DNA of 64,000 bases from Amoebophrya sp. A120 (GCA_905178155.1 CAJINV010000009.1:558001-622000); one strand, 5' to 3'. Numbered from the stretch's first letter, positions 46,438 to 57,172 are shown. Notes: a model not told the origin generated them from the letters alone. Made by a program: numbers and translations.

Positions 46438-48753
46438 CTGATCGGGGCGGACGGAATGATCGAGGGCGCGGTCTTGTCTTCTCCGCTGTACTTCAAAGTC
46501 AACCCCTCGAATGTGTTCATTGGCGCACCGGTCATGTCTTCGACGCCCACCCGAGACACGGTGAAAGTCACTTTCGAGTCGCAAAACGCGGGCGCGACCT
46601 TCATTTACGTGGTGCAGCAGGCCGTCGCGATCTCGATCGCCGACAGCAAGGCCTTGATCGCCGCCCAGGGCCCGCCGAGCTGCCAGCTGCAGGAGGTCGC
46701 GATTGTGAAGGGGGGAAACACGTTTGAGATGACAAGTTGCACCCTTGCGTCAGGCAGTAAGTACAAAGTCGTCGTGTACATCGAAACGAGCTACGCGACG
46801 ACCTTACAAACCATCAATGGCGTGCAGAGGTCCGCGAACGACGGGACGTTGACGTTTGTGAATTTCGAGCTCGATTTCGCAGCGTCGAATACGTTTCTGC
46901 TCTACCCAAAACTAACTTCAGTCCCGACCTATCGGGGGGTCGAGTTCCAATTTTCCGCGGAGTTCACCGGGTACTACTGGGCGCACTTCTCGAAGACGCT
47001 TTCCTGTCTCTCCGGGGCCGAGATCACGCAGGGGGCCTACCAACAGAAAAACGCGATCCAGCGGATTCCGCGAGTGCAGACCATCGAGCAGTTCTTGGCG
47101 AACAGTCAGAATCCCAATGTGACGATGACGTCGATCACGGTGGATGGCTGCATCAAGACGGCAGTCCCGGTTACGACCCCTGGTCTGATCACCGCGAAAA
47201 TGACCGATTGTGCGTTCAGCTTTAACGTCACGTACCATTTGGTGGTTTATCTCTCTGGCCAGTCGCAATCCGACGGCGTGGCGGCGCCGCTGCCGATCGA
47301 GATCGTCGTGCCGCCGAAGTCGAATGTGTTCTTGCAAGAGCCGGAATTCTTGCAAACCTTGTCAATGTGCTGCGTCGGTATTCAGTTTCAAGGTTCCCAG
47401 CCTTCTGGGCGCGCGTGGGTGAATGTGGTGCTGAACGACAAAATTCCCTACATCAACGTCAACACGATGAAAGGCTTACCGAACACCTTCGCCGGCGCGG
47501 AGCTCACGATGGCAGCCATGCAGGTCGGCAACCCGACACAGTGCAGTTGGAGCGGCCGGGCGATCGATGATTCGGTGCAAAACGTCCGACTGGAGGGGTG
47601 CAACTTCGCCGAGAACGGCATCTACGCCATCTTCATCTACATCGAAGATCTCGACGGCAGAGGGGACGGGTCCTTCTTCGGCCCCATGGTGCAGCGCGCG
47701 CCGCGCTTTCCGGTGGTCTCCAACGAGTTCCAAGTGTGGCCCCACTTGCTGACCGAGTCGACCAGTGGGCCTGGCGGGCAGACGATCCGATTCACGCCGC
47801 TGTACGACGGACTCTACTACGTCTTGATTGTTCACATGGACGACAAGCACCGCGTCTCCGTTAACACCTTCAAAAACGCCATGGTGGACTACGAGTATCC
47901 CGATGCGGACCTGTTTCCGAACTCCGAAACCACGTGCCGCGCGAACCGCATTCCCTGTGTGGGCGGACAGCAAATCACGTTCCAGATGGAGCTGTGCCGC
48001 CTGCGCATGGGTTTTGACGCCCAGATCTACTACCTCTACGTCTTCGTCGAGGGACCGCCCTTAGGGGATTACGGCGCACTGCCGGGCACTCTGTCCTGGC
48101 CGATCAAGCTGGTCGAGGAAAACATGCAGGTCACCTGGGCGGGCGACGGCGCGCCGATCGCGTACGGCACGCCGACAACCCGCGGGTTTCAGTTCTCGCT
48201 CCGGCCACAGATCGTCTATTCCCAAACCGCATTCCGGAACGGCCGGACCCCGACACCGACCCAGGGAGTGGGGTTGTGGGCGGCGATCTTCCCGTCGACA
48301 ATTCTGTCGGACCTGCAAATCGAGTACGACATCATTCTGCCGGATTTCACCATGCCGCGCGCCGTGAACTTCTCTGCTACTTCGGGCTGCGGGTACTGGG
48401 AGCACCCCATCACCGCGTTCGACGTGCGGTCGCATTTCGAATTCAAGAACTGCTACCTGCCCCCGGGGCAGCTGTACACCGCAGTCTACTTCGTGGCGCC
48501 CATTGGGCAACTCGCGGACAACTACAAGGGGGCGCTCGCGGTGACGAAGATCTCCCCCGTGGTGAGGGAAAGAAGCAACGCCTTCTACGTCGCTCCGTAT
48601 GTGTACTTCGTGAACGCCACGCAGCTGATTCTCCGCTTGAAAGCCGAGCACTCCGGCTACGCGTGGGGTGCGGTGGTCGAGATGTCGGCGCTGAACGACA
48701 CGACGCAGAAGGTCGTCCGCGACCGGCCCTACAGCTACGCGATTGGCGGCACG
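46438..48753 (+). CDS. Giant surface protein, exon 12 (Cys-paired repeats)
   Basis: 772 codons with about six Cys-paired repeats. Clear examples are CQLQEVAIVKGGNTFEMTSC with VVVYIETS, CSWSGRAIDDSVQNVRLEGC with IFIYIEDLDGRGDGSFFG, and CRANRIPCVGGQQITFQMEL with YYLYVFVEG. Few low-complexity inserts, so this is the best region from which to define the repeat. Phase 0 on both sides. Confidence 0.82.
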
Positions 48754-49050
48754 TATGGATGTGTCAGAGTTGAAATCGACAAAGTTGAAATAATTTGCCA
48801 TGCATAAAATGGAACCCAGTTTCCAAGTGGCGCATGACAAATTTCGGTGGTCCCTAAATCCAGTTTGTCATGCTGTTTAGGCAAAGAAGAGCGATTTTCT
48901 CATGCTACTTTAGGAGCTCGATCTGTAATCCCAAACAGGCTGACAATCGGCCTCACTTGCCTGCTCTGCAACACACGTGCCTCGGGTCATGCATTTTATG
49001 CATTTACAAATTATTTCAACTTTGACGATTTCAAACCTGACACTTCCATA
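48754..49050 (+). mobile_element. Introner-like element, intron 12
   Basis: 297 bp. Inverted ends starting TATGGATGTGTCAGAGTTGA. Perfect direct repeat GCACG (48749-48753, 49051-49055). Excision gives I-G-G-T-C-F-F-E-G. Same family as the element at 46124, with matching interior segments (GGCGCATGACAAATTT). Confidence 0.9.
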
Positions 49051-49055
49051 GCACG

Positions 49056-49172
49056 TGCTTCTTCGAGGGTCCGATCATCGGACAGGACAACAGTGATCAG
49101 CACAGCTCCTGGACTTTGAACGACAAGTGCCCGATCCAATCCGGCGTCAGCTACTTGTACTTTGCGTACGTG
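49056..49172 (+). CDS. Giant surface protein, exon 13 (39 codons)
   Basis: It encodes CFFEGPIIGQDNSDQHSSWT to ...SGVSYLYFAYV, the second half of a Cys-paired repeat (C-x-L-x-x-x-x-x-Y-x-Y-F-A-Y-V). It is bounded by introners of two different families, so one repeat domain is split over three exons. Phase 0 on both sides. Confidence 0.78.
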
Positions 49173-49435
49173 TATCAAATGTAAAAATGTCTGGGTCTGG
49201 AACATTCTAAACTTGTGATGCTGTCTCTGGATTCTGAAAAAATTTGTATTGCATGACCAGCAAGAGGACTCCAGTTTGTGCTATGCGGAGAGGTCATTTC
49301 TCATGCTGTAGAGGCATCACAAAGCGCTCTAAAAATCTGTGATGCTACGGCATGCATCACAGACGTCATGGGTCATGGAAAATATGCATGACAAATCTAG
49401 AAATCTTCCAGACCCAGACATTTTTACATTTGATA
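49173..49435 (+). mobile_element. Introner-like element, intron 13
   Basis: 263 bp. Perfect inverted ends of 30 bp, starting TATCAAATGTAAAAATGTCT. Perfect direct repeat ACGTG (49168-49172, 49436-49440). Excision gives F-A-Y-V-S-G-P-N-L. Same family as the element at 21565. Confidence 0.92.
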
Positions 49436-49440
49436 ACGTG

Positions 49441-49932
49441 TCCGGTCCGAACTTGGACACTTACGGCCGCATGTCGCTCGGGCACGAATTCTCGCACAAG
49501 TTCAACACGGTGTTCATCCGCGTCGCCTGGTTCCAGGGCATCCACCACACGGGGGGTAGTCGGATTGACTACTACCGGGTGTACTTGAACGGCACCCTGG
49601 AACAGCAAACGCCGTATATCGAGGGGGTGTCGGAAACGGGTTATTTGGATGTGTTATGCATTCTCGGGCGGTTTTACGACGTTGCGGTCTCTCCGCGGAA
49701 CGCCATCGGCTGGTCCAATTACTTGTCCACCCCTGCCCGAATCCTGTGCGCGGAGCAACCGTCGTTGCCGCGCAACGTGCGGATCGCGGAGGATGCAGCC
49801 TTGCGAACGCCCACGACACTGCCTCTCCGCTGGGACGTGCCGCTGTTCGACGGCGGTACGCCGATCACAGGGTACCGGGTGTACAAGACTGTCGGCACAG
49901 ACGAGTCGCTTGTGTACGACGATAGCTTCAAT
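49441..49932 (+). CDS. Giant surface protein, exon 14 (FnIII)
   Basis: 164 codons with two FnIII domains: FIRVAWFQGIHHTGGSRIDY to YDVAVSPRNAIGWS, and LPLRWDVPLFDGGTPITGYR. The second is cut by the next introner and finished in exon 15. Phase 0 on both sides. Confidence 0.82.
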
Positions 49933-50063
49933 TATCTCCCGAAAATTAACCATCCCCAGCCCCCAATTTTTCATTCGAGACATGAGGCAAAAGTAAAATC
50001 GGCAGCTTTTCTTCTTTGCCATGATGCAAAAAGTGGATGGGGATGGTTAATTTTCAGGGAATA
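49933..50063 (+). mobile_element. Introner-like element, intron 14
   Basis: 131 bp. Left TATCTCCCGAAAATTAACCA, right rc TATTCCCTGAAAATTAACCA. Direct repeats TCAAT (49928-49932) and CCAAT (50064-50068) match at four of five. Excision gives D-S-F-N-A-Y-G-D. Distantly like the CCCATCC-ending family. Confidence 0.8.
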
Positions 50064-50068
50064 CCAAT

Positions 50069-52236
50069 GCCTACGGCGACCGGTCTATCGACGCGATTGT
50101 CGTCCGCTACCGCGTGTCCGCTATGACGGACTTCGGGGAGTCTGGAAAAACCATCCCGCTCACTGTCGAGCTGACTGCAGTGCCGCGCGCGCCGGCACGC
50201 GTGAACATCACGAGAGGCGGTTTGTCTGCAGTGATCATGCGGTGGGAGATCCCGGAGGATGGAGGCAGTGGCGTGCTTGGCTACGAAGTGGTGAAGGATG
50301 AAAAAGTGGTGCTGTACCCGCCGCAAAACGCGTTCTTGATGGAGCCGTTCGTTACGGAGGTGACTTCCGAGACATTAGAGCTAGAATTCAAGATGAACAT
50401 GTCTGCCGGTTCGGTCTACGTGATGGCGCGGCCGCTGATCAACGAGTTTCCGCAGGCCCTCTCCCTGAAACTGGGCCCCGTGGAGACGCCCGACGAAATG
50501 CTCGCAATCTTTGACAACGTGACAACGACGTACATCCGGCCGAACCCGCTCGGTCCCGGGATTTTGCCGGACATTGTCGTCTCCGACCCGCCAGGGATCA
50601 AGAAAATGGCCTACACGCCAAACGCCGTCGGCACAGTGACCCACCCGAGAGAATCCGTCGCTTGCGTCTTCAACGAGACCTTGGTGGAGAACCACGAGAA
50701 GTACACGACCTCCAACGGAACGCTGACCGGCACAGCGTTGGAGCAGTTTGCGCAACAGGTCGAGTTCGATCCGGTGATCGTAAACATCAAGCTAGAAAAC
50801 TGCGACTTCGTCCCGGATATCGACTACGAGGTCTACATCCTCGTAACGGACGGGAAAAATTACAACCACGAGCAAACCAAGCGCTACCCGGTGTTCTCGC
50901 GGAATTTGGTTTTCACCGGGCCGCCGGCGCCCTTGTCCAACGAGTTCTTCTCGCTGCCGGAGTTGAAGCCGGGCTCGACCATCACCCGTGAGGGCACGAC
51001 GATCCGCTGGAAGATGCGGCAAAACGCGACCGCCTGGGTGGTCGTCGCGCCCGCGACCGAGTCTGTGCAGGTGCAAGGTGCGTACGAGATGAAGCAGTTC
51101 CTCGGGCACGCCGGGAAGGGCAGTGCTTGCTTCGGGGATAAGAAACCAAGCTTCCTGCAGCAGTCCTGGCTTTCGCCCGACGTGAACGGCACGAGCGCAC
51201 AGACGACGCAATGGAACCCGCCGACACCCACGACGAAGCCTAGCTTTGACACCTTGGCTTACGTGGAAGTCACTTTGACTGGGTGCGACTTCCAGATGGG
51301 CGTGGAGCACGTCGTGATGGTGTACATTGAGGACACCTACGCGTACAACAACCCCAACACGCCGAAGCTGAACACGCAAGGGCAATTTTACAAAATGACG
51401 AGAACCCTCGGCATCCCTGCGTTCATGAACAGCTTCGAAATAATGCCGGGTCTGACGAAAACCATTTCTCTCGACGACAGCAACAACGGCTTCGACATCG
51501 CCATCCACCCACGGCAGGCAGGCAAGCTCTGGGTGTGGATCATGCACCGGCACTACCCACGACTGCCGGCGCAAACGCCGACAAAGTTTCCCTTGCCGCT
51601 GATCAAGGGGATCCCGGAGGGCGAGGTCTCGCCGTTTCCGTTCCGGCAGGCAAACGGGCTGGCAAGCACGAATGCGCAGTGTCTGAAAATCAACGTTGAC
51701 GTCCCTGCAGGGGCGCAGCTGGTCCGGCTGGCGAACTGCGGGCTGCAGGGGAATTTGCTCTACTACCTGTATCTCTATCTAGAAACGCCAGAGCAGGCGG
51801 GGTCGACGCTTATGCGGGGCGAGCTGGTCGGCGGTCTTCCACTCATGCCAGCGGGGGTCGATCGTGTGAACTTCTTCACAAAATTGCCCACGATCGTCAC
51901 CTCTGGGGCGCAGGACATCACGTTCCAGCTAAACGTCAAGTTCACAGGCAAGCTGTGGGCCTACGTCCTCCCCGCGTTAGAAGCTCGCTACGTCGACGGG
52001 AACGCGATTCTGACACTTGGTTCCGCGGGCGCGGCGGACACCAGCCGCGCGGTCGGCGACGCGAACACGTGCCAGATCAAGGGGCAGACGGTTTCCGTCC
52101 CAGCCGGCGGCGTTCCGATCGAAATCAAGTGGACCAACTGCGGGCTTTTGTCCGGAATTGAGTACAGGATCGCCGCACTCATTTCCGACACTGCGGCCTT
52201 AACCCGGTCGGCGACCAGTAGCATTCTCTACGAGAA
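50069..52236 (+). CDS. Giant surface protein, exon 15 (FnIII, then Cys-paired repeats)
   Basis: About 722 residues. It completes the FnIII of exon 14 (VVRYRVSAMTDFGESGK), adds another (AVIMRWEIPEDGGSGVLGYE), and returns to Cys-paired repeats (VYILVTDGKNYNHEQ, VMVYIEDTYAYNNPN, YYLYLYLETPEQAGS). The mix of FnIII and repeats in one exon shows both belong to the same polypeptide. Right edge phase 2. Confidence 0.82.
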
Positions 52237-52387
52237 TATGCAATACAAATTTCCCGTACATGTACAAAATGCATCACAAATTTCACCAATTTAGAGCGTA
52301 AAACTTGTCATGCTAAACTAGGATCGAAGCCAAGTTTTGTCATGCGGAGACCGCATTTGTACGTGTACGGGAAATTTACTGTGTATA
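52237..52387 (+). mobile_element. Introner-like element, intron 15
   Basis: 151 bp. The ends share inverted AAATTTCCCGTACA. Perfect direct repeat GAGAA (52232-52236, 52388-52392). Excision gives I-L-Y-E-N-E-M-P-L. Contains TTGTCATGC twice. Same family as the element at 42975. Confidence 0.88.
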
Positions 52388-52392
52388 GAGAA

Positions 52393-53459
52393 CGAGATGC
52401 CGCTGTTCTACGTGCCGACTTCGTCCGTCACGTTCGTCCAGGATCCAAAAATCTCGTCCGCGCTCTACAAGCCAAAGAGCCCGACGATCGTGCAGGACAT
52501 GTCCGTCGGCCCCGAGGGGGCTGAGATTCGCCAAATCGACAACACCCTCTCCCTGCAGGCGAATGTCGGCTTGATCACCAAGGAAGGCTTCAATATCACT
52601 TTCGCGCTGAACGACAGCGCGACAGTGTTCAGTTTCATCACGACCGAGGACGAGTACACTAACTACAACCTAGACACTGTCTCGGATGCCACGTTGGCGA
52701 CGTACGTGACGAACACTTTTACCAATAGAACCCTGTCGCTGCAGTACAACAATTACCTGATCACGCCGCTGACGAACCGCAGCTCCTGCTACCACGGACC
52801 GTTGAAGTACGAGAAGACGCGGACTGGTCAGTTGGAATTCCTCAGTTTCAGCAACTGCGGTTTCGAGCAGGATCTGACGAAAACCTACCGCTTCTTTTTC
52901 TACGCGGTCGGCCCGAGTGGCGGGCTGGGGTCCTTCGTCCGCGGGGCGCCCTTGTCCATTGCGGAGCCGCCACTGGAGACCATTTCCGGCTTCGAGTCCA
53001 ACCCGGTGGTGATTGTGGCGAAGAAGGAGTTTGGGAACACCAACCGAGGGCTGTTGAGGGCGAACACAACCGACAAAGACTACGAATTCATCGGGTTCGA
53101 CGGGCTGTCCGCGTTCATGTCCGTTGCGGTTTCCGCGACCAAAGAGTACAAAGTGGTGTTCACCGTCTCCCGGACCATGCGGGCCTGGATCCACGTCGCG
53201 AGACGGGTGAAGCACGAGTTGCTCTACCTGAAGCACACGGACACTGTCGTGGAGGACATTTCCTTCGACGATTTGATCCGCGGGTACCGGCAGGCGGGCG
53301 GAACCCAGTGCCGGGTCGAGGAGGAGATCATTTACTACGGCAAGTCGGAATTCGATTTGAAGTGCGAGGAGCTGAATTTCGGGATCTACGAGGTCCGTGT
53401 CGCCGTGCAGGACATCGTGGACTTGGAGCGGCCGGGCAGGATTGCTTTCGCCGGGATCA
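52393..53459 (+). CDS. Giant surface protein, exon 16
   Basis: About 356 residues with one or two diverged Cys-paired repeats (CYHGPLKYEKTRTGQLEFLS leading to FSNCGFEQ; later TQCRVEEEIIYYGKSEFDLK). Phase 2 left, phase 1 right. The stop at 53537 lies in the following element. Confidence 0.8.
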
Positions 53460-53646
53460 TATCCTGTGCAAAAGCATCGTACTCGTACGTAGTAATTGCA
53501 GTCATGATGCATGACAAAGTGTGTCGCACTTCTGTTTAGCGTGACAAATCTGGTTCCTTAGATTATTCAGCATTACAAATTCCATCTTTCCTTCTGGAAA
53601 AATTTGTAATGCTATTTCCACTAGTACGATACTTTTGCAATGGATA
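53460..53646 (+). mobile_element. Introner-like element, intron 16
   Basis: 187 bp. Left TATCCTGTGCAAAAGCATCG, right rc TATCCATTGCAAAAGTATCG. Perfect direct repeat GATCA (53455-53459, 53647-53651). Excision gives A-G-I-I-S-V-P-Y-E. GCATGACAAA and GCATTACAAATT lie inside. Same family as the element at 21384. Confidence 0.9.
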
Positions 53647-53651
53647 GATCA

Positions 53652-54150
53652 TCTCGGTCCCCTACGAGGTGCCGACCATTGACACGGTGAATCTGCAGTA
53701 CAAGGACCAGTTCCTGTACCCGTTCTACGGCGTGCAGCACATCTACCAGATCCGGGCGGTGAACCGGTTAGGCGTCGGGGTGAATTCTATGCCGTCCGTG
53801 CCGATTCTGTCCGCCGGACCGCCGCCCCCGCCGTTTCTGCGGGTCGTGAACCGGACGTCGACGCAAATCGCCTTCGGCTGGGGCACGCCTTTTGACAACG
53901 GCGCGACGATCGCGGCCTACGCCGTGTACCGGGATAACATCCGGGTTTTCTTCGGCATGGAAAATGCGTACACCGATACCAATGTTCTTGGTGGTATCAC
54001 GTACAACTACCGCATTTCCGCCTGGAACGCGGCGGGGGAAGGCGAAAGGAGCAAGGAGTACGCGATTTCTTCCTGCCGATTACCGAACAAGCCCGCGGAC
54101 TACAAGATCCAACACGCGTACAGTGGGTTTCGCCTCACGTGGACCATGCG
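53652..54150 (+). CDS. Giant surface protein, exon 17 (FnIII)
   Basis: About 166 residues: the end of one FnIII (IYQIRAVNRLGVGVNSMPS), a complete one (QIAFGWGTPFDNGATIAAYA to ISAWNAAGEGERS), and the start of a third that breaks off at GFRLTWT. The broken motif is completed by PPSNACEIMSFKVYLDGT at the start of exon 18, as FnIII structure demands. This supports a single transcript across the 3.6-kb insert. Confidence 0.82.
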
Positions 54151-54355
54151 TATGCAGGGAAGGGTGCTGAGCTTGAGTGTTTAATACTCTGATTGTGTTT
54201 TTTTATCTGGGATCGAGTTCCAGTCCCAGTGTTTAGTTTAACACAGACATCATTCATCGGTGTTGTACCCGAGCCCAACTGGAGGGTTTTTCTGGGGAAC
54301 AACGGCGTGGGCAGCGCAGCTTCGCGCACTTTTTTCTTTTATTTTCATTTTTTTT

Positions 54356-54395
54356 GCCCGAATAGGTGTGTTTAGCAGAGCTATTCTGAGCACCC
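54356..54395 (+). promoter_or_regulatory. PSE-like element before array RNA copy 1
   Basis: GCCCGAAT, GTGTTTAGC, CTATTCTGAGCACCC. It ends 27 nt before the closing stem of the RNA. Confidence 0.7.
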
Positions 54396-54419
54396 GGGTC
54401 CACGCTTGCGCACTTCAGC

Positions 54420-54640
54420 AGTGGCGCGGGTAGCACTGAGACCGACGGGTCGTGTGCAATCCTGTCATATGCGCACGCCCAAGAGGTGGTCCTGCGGGTG
54501 CGACGCTCTAGGGACTGATCATCCCAGTGAGAGCGACGCAGTGCGAGGAGCCGCCGACAGATCTCTGGCATCGGATGCGGCGATATGATGGCGACCCCCC
54601 AAAGACCAGAGATGCTCCGACAGTCCGCGCCCGGGCGCCC
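54420..54640 (+). ncRNA. Array RNA copy 1 (unidentified, about 220 nt)
   Basis: The 5' stem strand GGCGCGG (54423-54429) pairs with CCGCGCC near 54626-54632. Conserved core GGTCCTGCGGGTGCGACGCT at 54488-54507, then AGGGACTGATCATCCC, GTGCGAGGAGCCGCC, a hairpin built on ATCTCTGGC with GACCAGAGAT, and GACAGTCCGCGCC before TTTTT (54641). The layout suggests an RNA polymerase III transcript. Family unknown. Confidence 0.6.
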
Positions 54641-54748
54641 TTTTTGGTTCTTTCGGCGGACTTCGACAGCGGGGACAGAGAGATGGTTGACAGCCATTAA
54701 ACGCATTCGATTGCGTTTGTGGCTTTTTCGTTTTATTTTGCTGGTTTT

Positions 54749-54788
54749 GCCCGAATGGATGTGTTTAGCACAGCTATTCTGGCTACCC
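54749..54788 (+). promoter_or_regulatory. PSE-like element before array RNA copy 2
   Basis: GCCCGAAT, GTGTTTAGC, CTATTCTGGCTACCC; 27 nt to the RNA closing stem. Confidence 0.72.
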
Positions 54789-54812
54789 AGTTCTGGGCTT
54801 GTGCAAATTGTC

Positions 54813-55070
54813 AATAGCGTGGGTAGCGCAGATATCTGAGCACATCTGTCATATCCGCACGCCAAGCGGCGACCTCGACAGCCCAGATCAATGGACTTGT
54901 CTGAACGTCGGACTCAATCCGACCGGACACGAGGGGCTGCTGGTCCTGCGGGTGCGGTGCTTGAGGGATTCGCGACCCCGATGAGAGCGACGTGGTGCGA
55001 GGGGGCCGCCTCCAGATCTCTGACGGTCGGCGAACGGCCAGAGATGCCCCGACAGTCCGCGCCAGGGCCC
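54813..55070 (+). ncRNA. Array RNA copy 2
   Basis: Closing stem AGCGTGG with CCGCGC(C) (one G-U). Core GGTCCTGCGGGTGCGGTGCT at 54942-54961; ATCTCTG-ACGG...CGGCCAGAGAT hairpin; GACAGTCCGCGCC then TTTTTT (55071). It is longer than copy 1 because of an insert before the core. Confidence 0.6.
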
Positions 55071-55326
55071 TTTTTTCTGTGTCTGGGCGTTTTCTGGGGG
55101 TGCTGAAATGTAGGATACAAGACCGAGCTGTGGTTGTGGACTTGCGTGTCGACTCTAATTGTGTTTTTTCATTTCTGGATCGCATTCCAGTGTTTAGTTT
55201 AGCACCGACATTGACATTCTGATTCTGGGTCGTGCCCACCCTGTGGGTTTTTGTTTTTTTGGGGACCAATGGCCTAGGCAGCGCAGCGTCCGTCGCGCAC
55301 ATTTTCCATTTATTTCCCTGCTTTTT

Positions 55327-55366
55327 GCCCGAATGCGTGTGTTTAGCAGAGCTATTCTGGCTACCC
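55327..55366 (+). promoter_or_regulatory. PSE-like element before array RNA copy 3
   Basis: GCCCGAAT, GTGTTTAGC, CTATTCTGGCTACCC; 27 nt to the RNA closing stem. Confidence 0.72.
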
Positions 55367-55390
55367 CGGTCTGCGCTTGCGCCGGTTGGC

Positions 55391-55619
55391 AATGGCGCGG
55401 GTAGCATTAGAATGCAGTCCTGTCATGTGCGCACGCCAAACCTTCCTTTCTGCGCCTGCCGCAATCCTGATCCGAAACCGCACTTTCCCTGGTCCTGCGG
55501 GTGCGCCGCTTGAGGGATTGATCACCCTGATGATAGTGACGTAGTGCGAGGGGCCGCCGCAAGATCTCTGCGAGCGAGGTGACGACCTTCGAGCCAGAGA
55601 TGCCCCGACAGTCCGCGCC
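55391..55619 (+). ncRNA. Array RNA copy 3
   Basis: Closing stem GGCGCGG (55394-55400) with CCGCGCC (about 55613-55619). Core GGTCCTGCGGGTGCGCCGCT at 55491-55510. GTGCGAGGGGCCGCC with GATGCCCCGACAG closes the inner arm. TTTTT follows directly. Confidence 0.62.
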
Positions 55620-55731
55620 TTTTTGGTTTTATTTGGCGGCTCGCTGCGCCGGGGAGGGAAAAACGCCCGGCATCCCGTCCGCGCTTTTCTGTCAGATTTG
55701 TAACTCAGAACGTTTTTCGTTGTTCCTGCTC

Positions 55732-55756
55732 GAGGGTTTCGCCTCACGTGGACCAT
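55732..55756 (+). repeat. Copy of the exon 17 edge inside the giant intron
   Basis: 25 bp identical to 54125-54149, the last 25 bp but one of exon 17 (starts GGGTTTCGCC, ends GGACCATGC). It is out of context here, with no TIR-like TATGC directly after it. It probably marks a duplication that spread from the left border of the element. Confidence 0.75.
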
Positions 55757-55836
55757 GCTTGGTTGCCTGCGTATGTGATGGAAATAAAGTAGGCTGAGGA
55801 GCTTGCTTTTGGTTTTTCATTTTTTTCAATGTTTTT

Positions 55837-55880
55837 GCCTGGTATGGAGTCAGTGTTTAGCTTAGGTATTCTGGCTACCC
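55837..55880 (+). promoter_or_regulatory. PSE-like element before array RNA copy 4
   Basis: GCCTGGTAT, AGTGTTTAGC, GTATTCTGGCTACCC; the first block is diverged and the element is slightly longer. 27 nt to the RNA closing stem. Confidence 0.65.
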
Positions 55881-55904
55881 TATTTTAGGGATGTTCTCCT
55901 TGGC

Positions 55905-56120
55905 ACAGGCGCGGGTAGCACGAGTAGTTGTGCAGAACTGTCATAGCCGCACGTCGAGATCCCTCGTGCGAGCCACGAGGGTTCGGTCCTGCGGGTGCGA
56001 CGCTCGAGGGGTCACAGACCCCGATGAGGGCGATATAGTGCGAGGGGCCGCCGTCAGATCTCTGGTATGCCCACCTATGACCCCGGAGAGCTAGAGATGC
56101 CCCGACGGTCCGCGCCCGGG
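55905..56120 (+). ncRNA. Array RNA copy 4
   Basis: Closing stem GGCGCGG (55908-55914) with CCGCGCC. Core GGTCCTGCGGGTGCGACGCT at 55985-56004. The next hairpin is perfect (GGGGTC-ACA-GACCCC), where other copies have different but pairing bases. TTTTT at 56121. Confidence 0.62.
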
Positions 56121-56371
56121 TTTTTCTCGCTTCTGCACCGGGGTAGGGGACAGACGAGATTTCGGGCAGCCCGCGAGCGCTTTTCGTGTGTTTTGTTCGC
56201 TCAATCCGAGTGTCTTATTTTATCCTCTGTGGACTTAGACTGTGTCAAGGAATGCGCTAAGGTTACTGAAAACGCACGGACAGTAACGAAAAACGCTAGC
56301 GCGAGGAACAGGCACGGCGCGGGGATTGGTCTTTAGTTTGTCCACGTTTTTGCATTTATTTCTTCTTTTTT

Positions 56372-56411
56372 GCCCGAGAGCCTGTATTTAGCGGCGATAT
56401 TCTGGGTACCC
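56372..56411 (+). promoter_or_regulatory. PSE-like element before array RNA copy 5
   Basis: GCCCGAG, TGTATTTAGC, ATATTCTGGGTACCC; 27 nt to the RNA closing stem. Confidence 0.68.
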
Positions 56412-56435
56412 TGTTCGCGCCTTGCGCATCTAGGC

Positions 56436-56663
56436 AGAAGCGCGGGTAGCACAGAATGTTGTGCGAAACTGTCATGTCCGTGCGCCGATTGAGAGCCGGA
56501 TGCTACCTGCGTCCCCAGCATGGCCCGGCCCTGCGGGTGCTCACCAGAGGGACTAGCTATCCCGAAGACGGTGATGCAGCACGAAGGGAGGCTGTCGATA
56601 GCCGTATCACCTGCTTGGCAACGCAATTGCCACAGAGATCCCCGGACAGTCCGCGCGCGCGCG
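56436..56663 (+). ncRNA. Array RNA copy 5 (diverged)
   Basis: Closing stem GCGCGG with CCGCGC; core CCCTGCGGGTGCTCACC near 56529-56545. The hairpin GGGACTAGCTATCCC keeps pairing. GGACAGTCCGCGCGC then TTTT. Confidence 0.5.
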
Positions 56664-56809
56664 CATTTTGTTTTTGCTTGGCTGCATGGCAAGAAATTGA
56701 TAGCGACCCTGTTTCCGGCGCGCGCGATGTGTCTTCAGCTTGTTCTACAAGTACAGCTGGCCGCTCTTCTTATTCAAGCAAGGGGGCATCGTCATAGTGC
56801 CCGAGAGTG

Positions 56810-57172
56810 GTCCTTGCCCAGGAGCTGCAGAAACAACAAGGCGTGGGGATTTATTCGGTACCTCGCGGGGACAAGAGTCGAGCGAGAGTCCGGTCCTGCG
56901 GCGGCGACGCACGAGGGGTTCATTAAAACCCTGAGGACGGTGGCGCAGCAGGAGGGAAGGCCTTCGGCTTCGCCACTTTTCCAAACCACGGCTGCGCGAC
57001 CAATCACCCTGCCAGGCCAGCAGCGCTCGCTGCCTCAGAGATGAAGCTTCACAGTCCACCGCGCCCGCGCGCCCTTTTTCGCCCTTTGCGAATCTCGAGT
57101 GGGAAAGGAACTTTCCAGCTGTGTGGCAGGGACAAATGCCAGTGAGATCCCCGACAGCCCACGCTCGCGCGC
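56810..57172 (+). pseudogene. Decayed or rearranged array RNA copy 6
   Basis: A core copy (GGTCCTGCGGCGGCGACGCA, 56892-56911) with its hairpin AGGGGTTCATTAAAACCCT is present. No promoter-like element is seen upstream. Two successive 3' ends follow: CACAGTCCACCGCGCC with TTTTT at 57074, and GACAGCCCACGCTCGCGCGC with TTTTT at 57175. This suggests a partial duplication that left the copy without its promoter. Confidence 0.45.
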
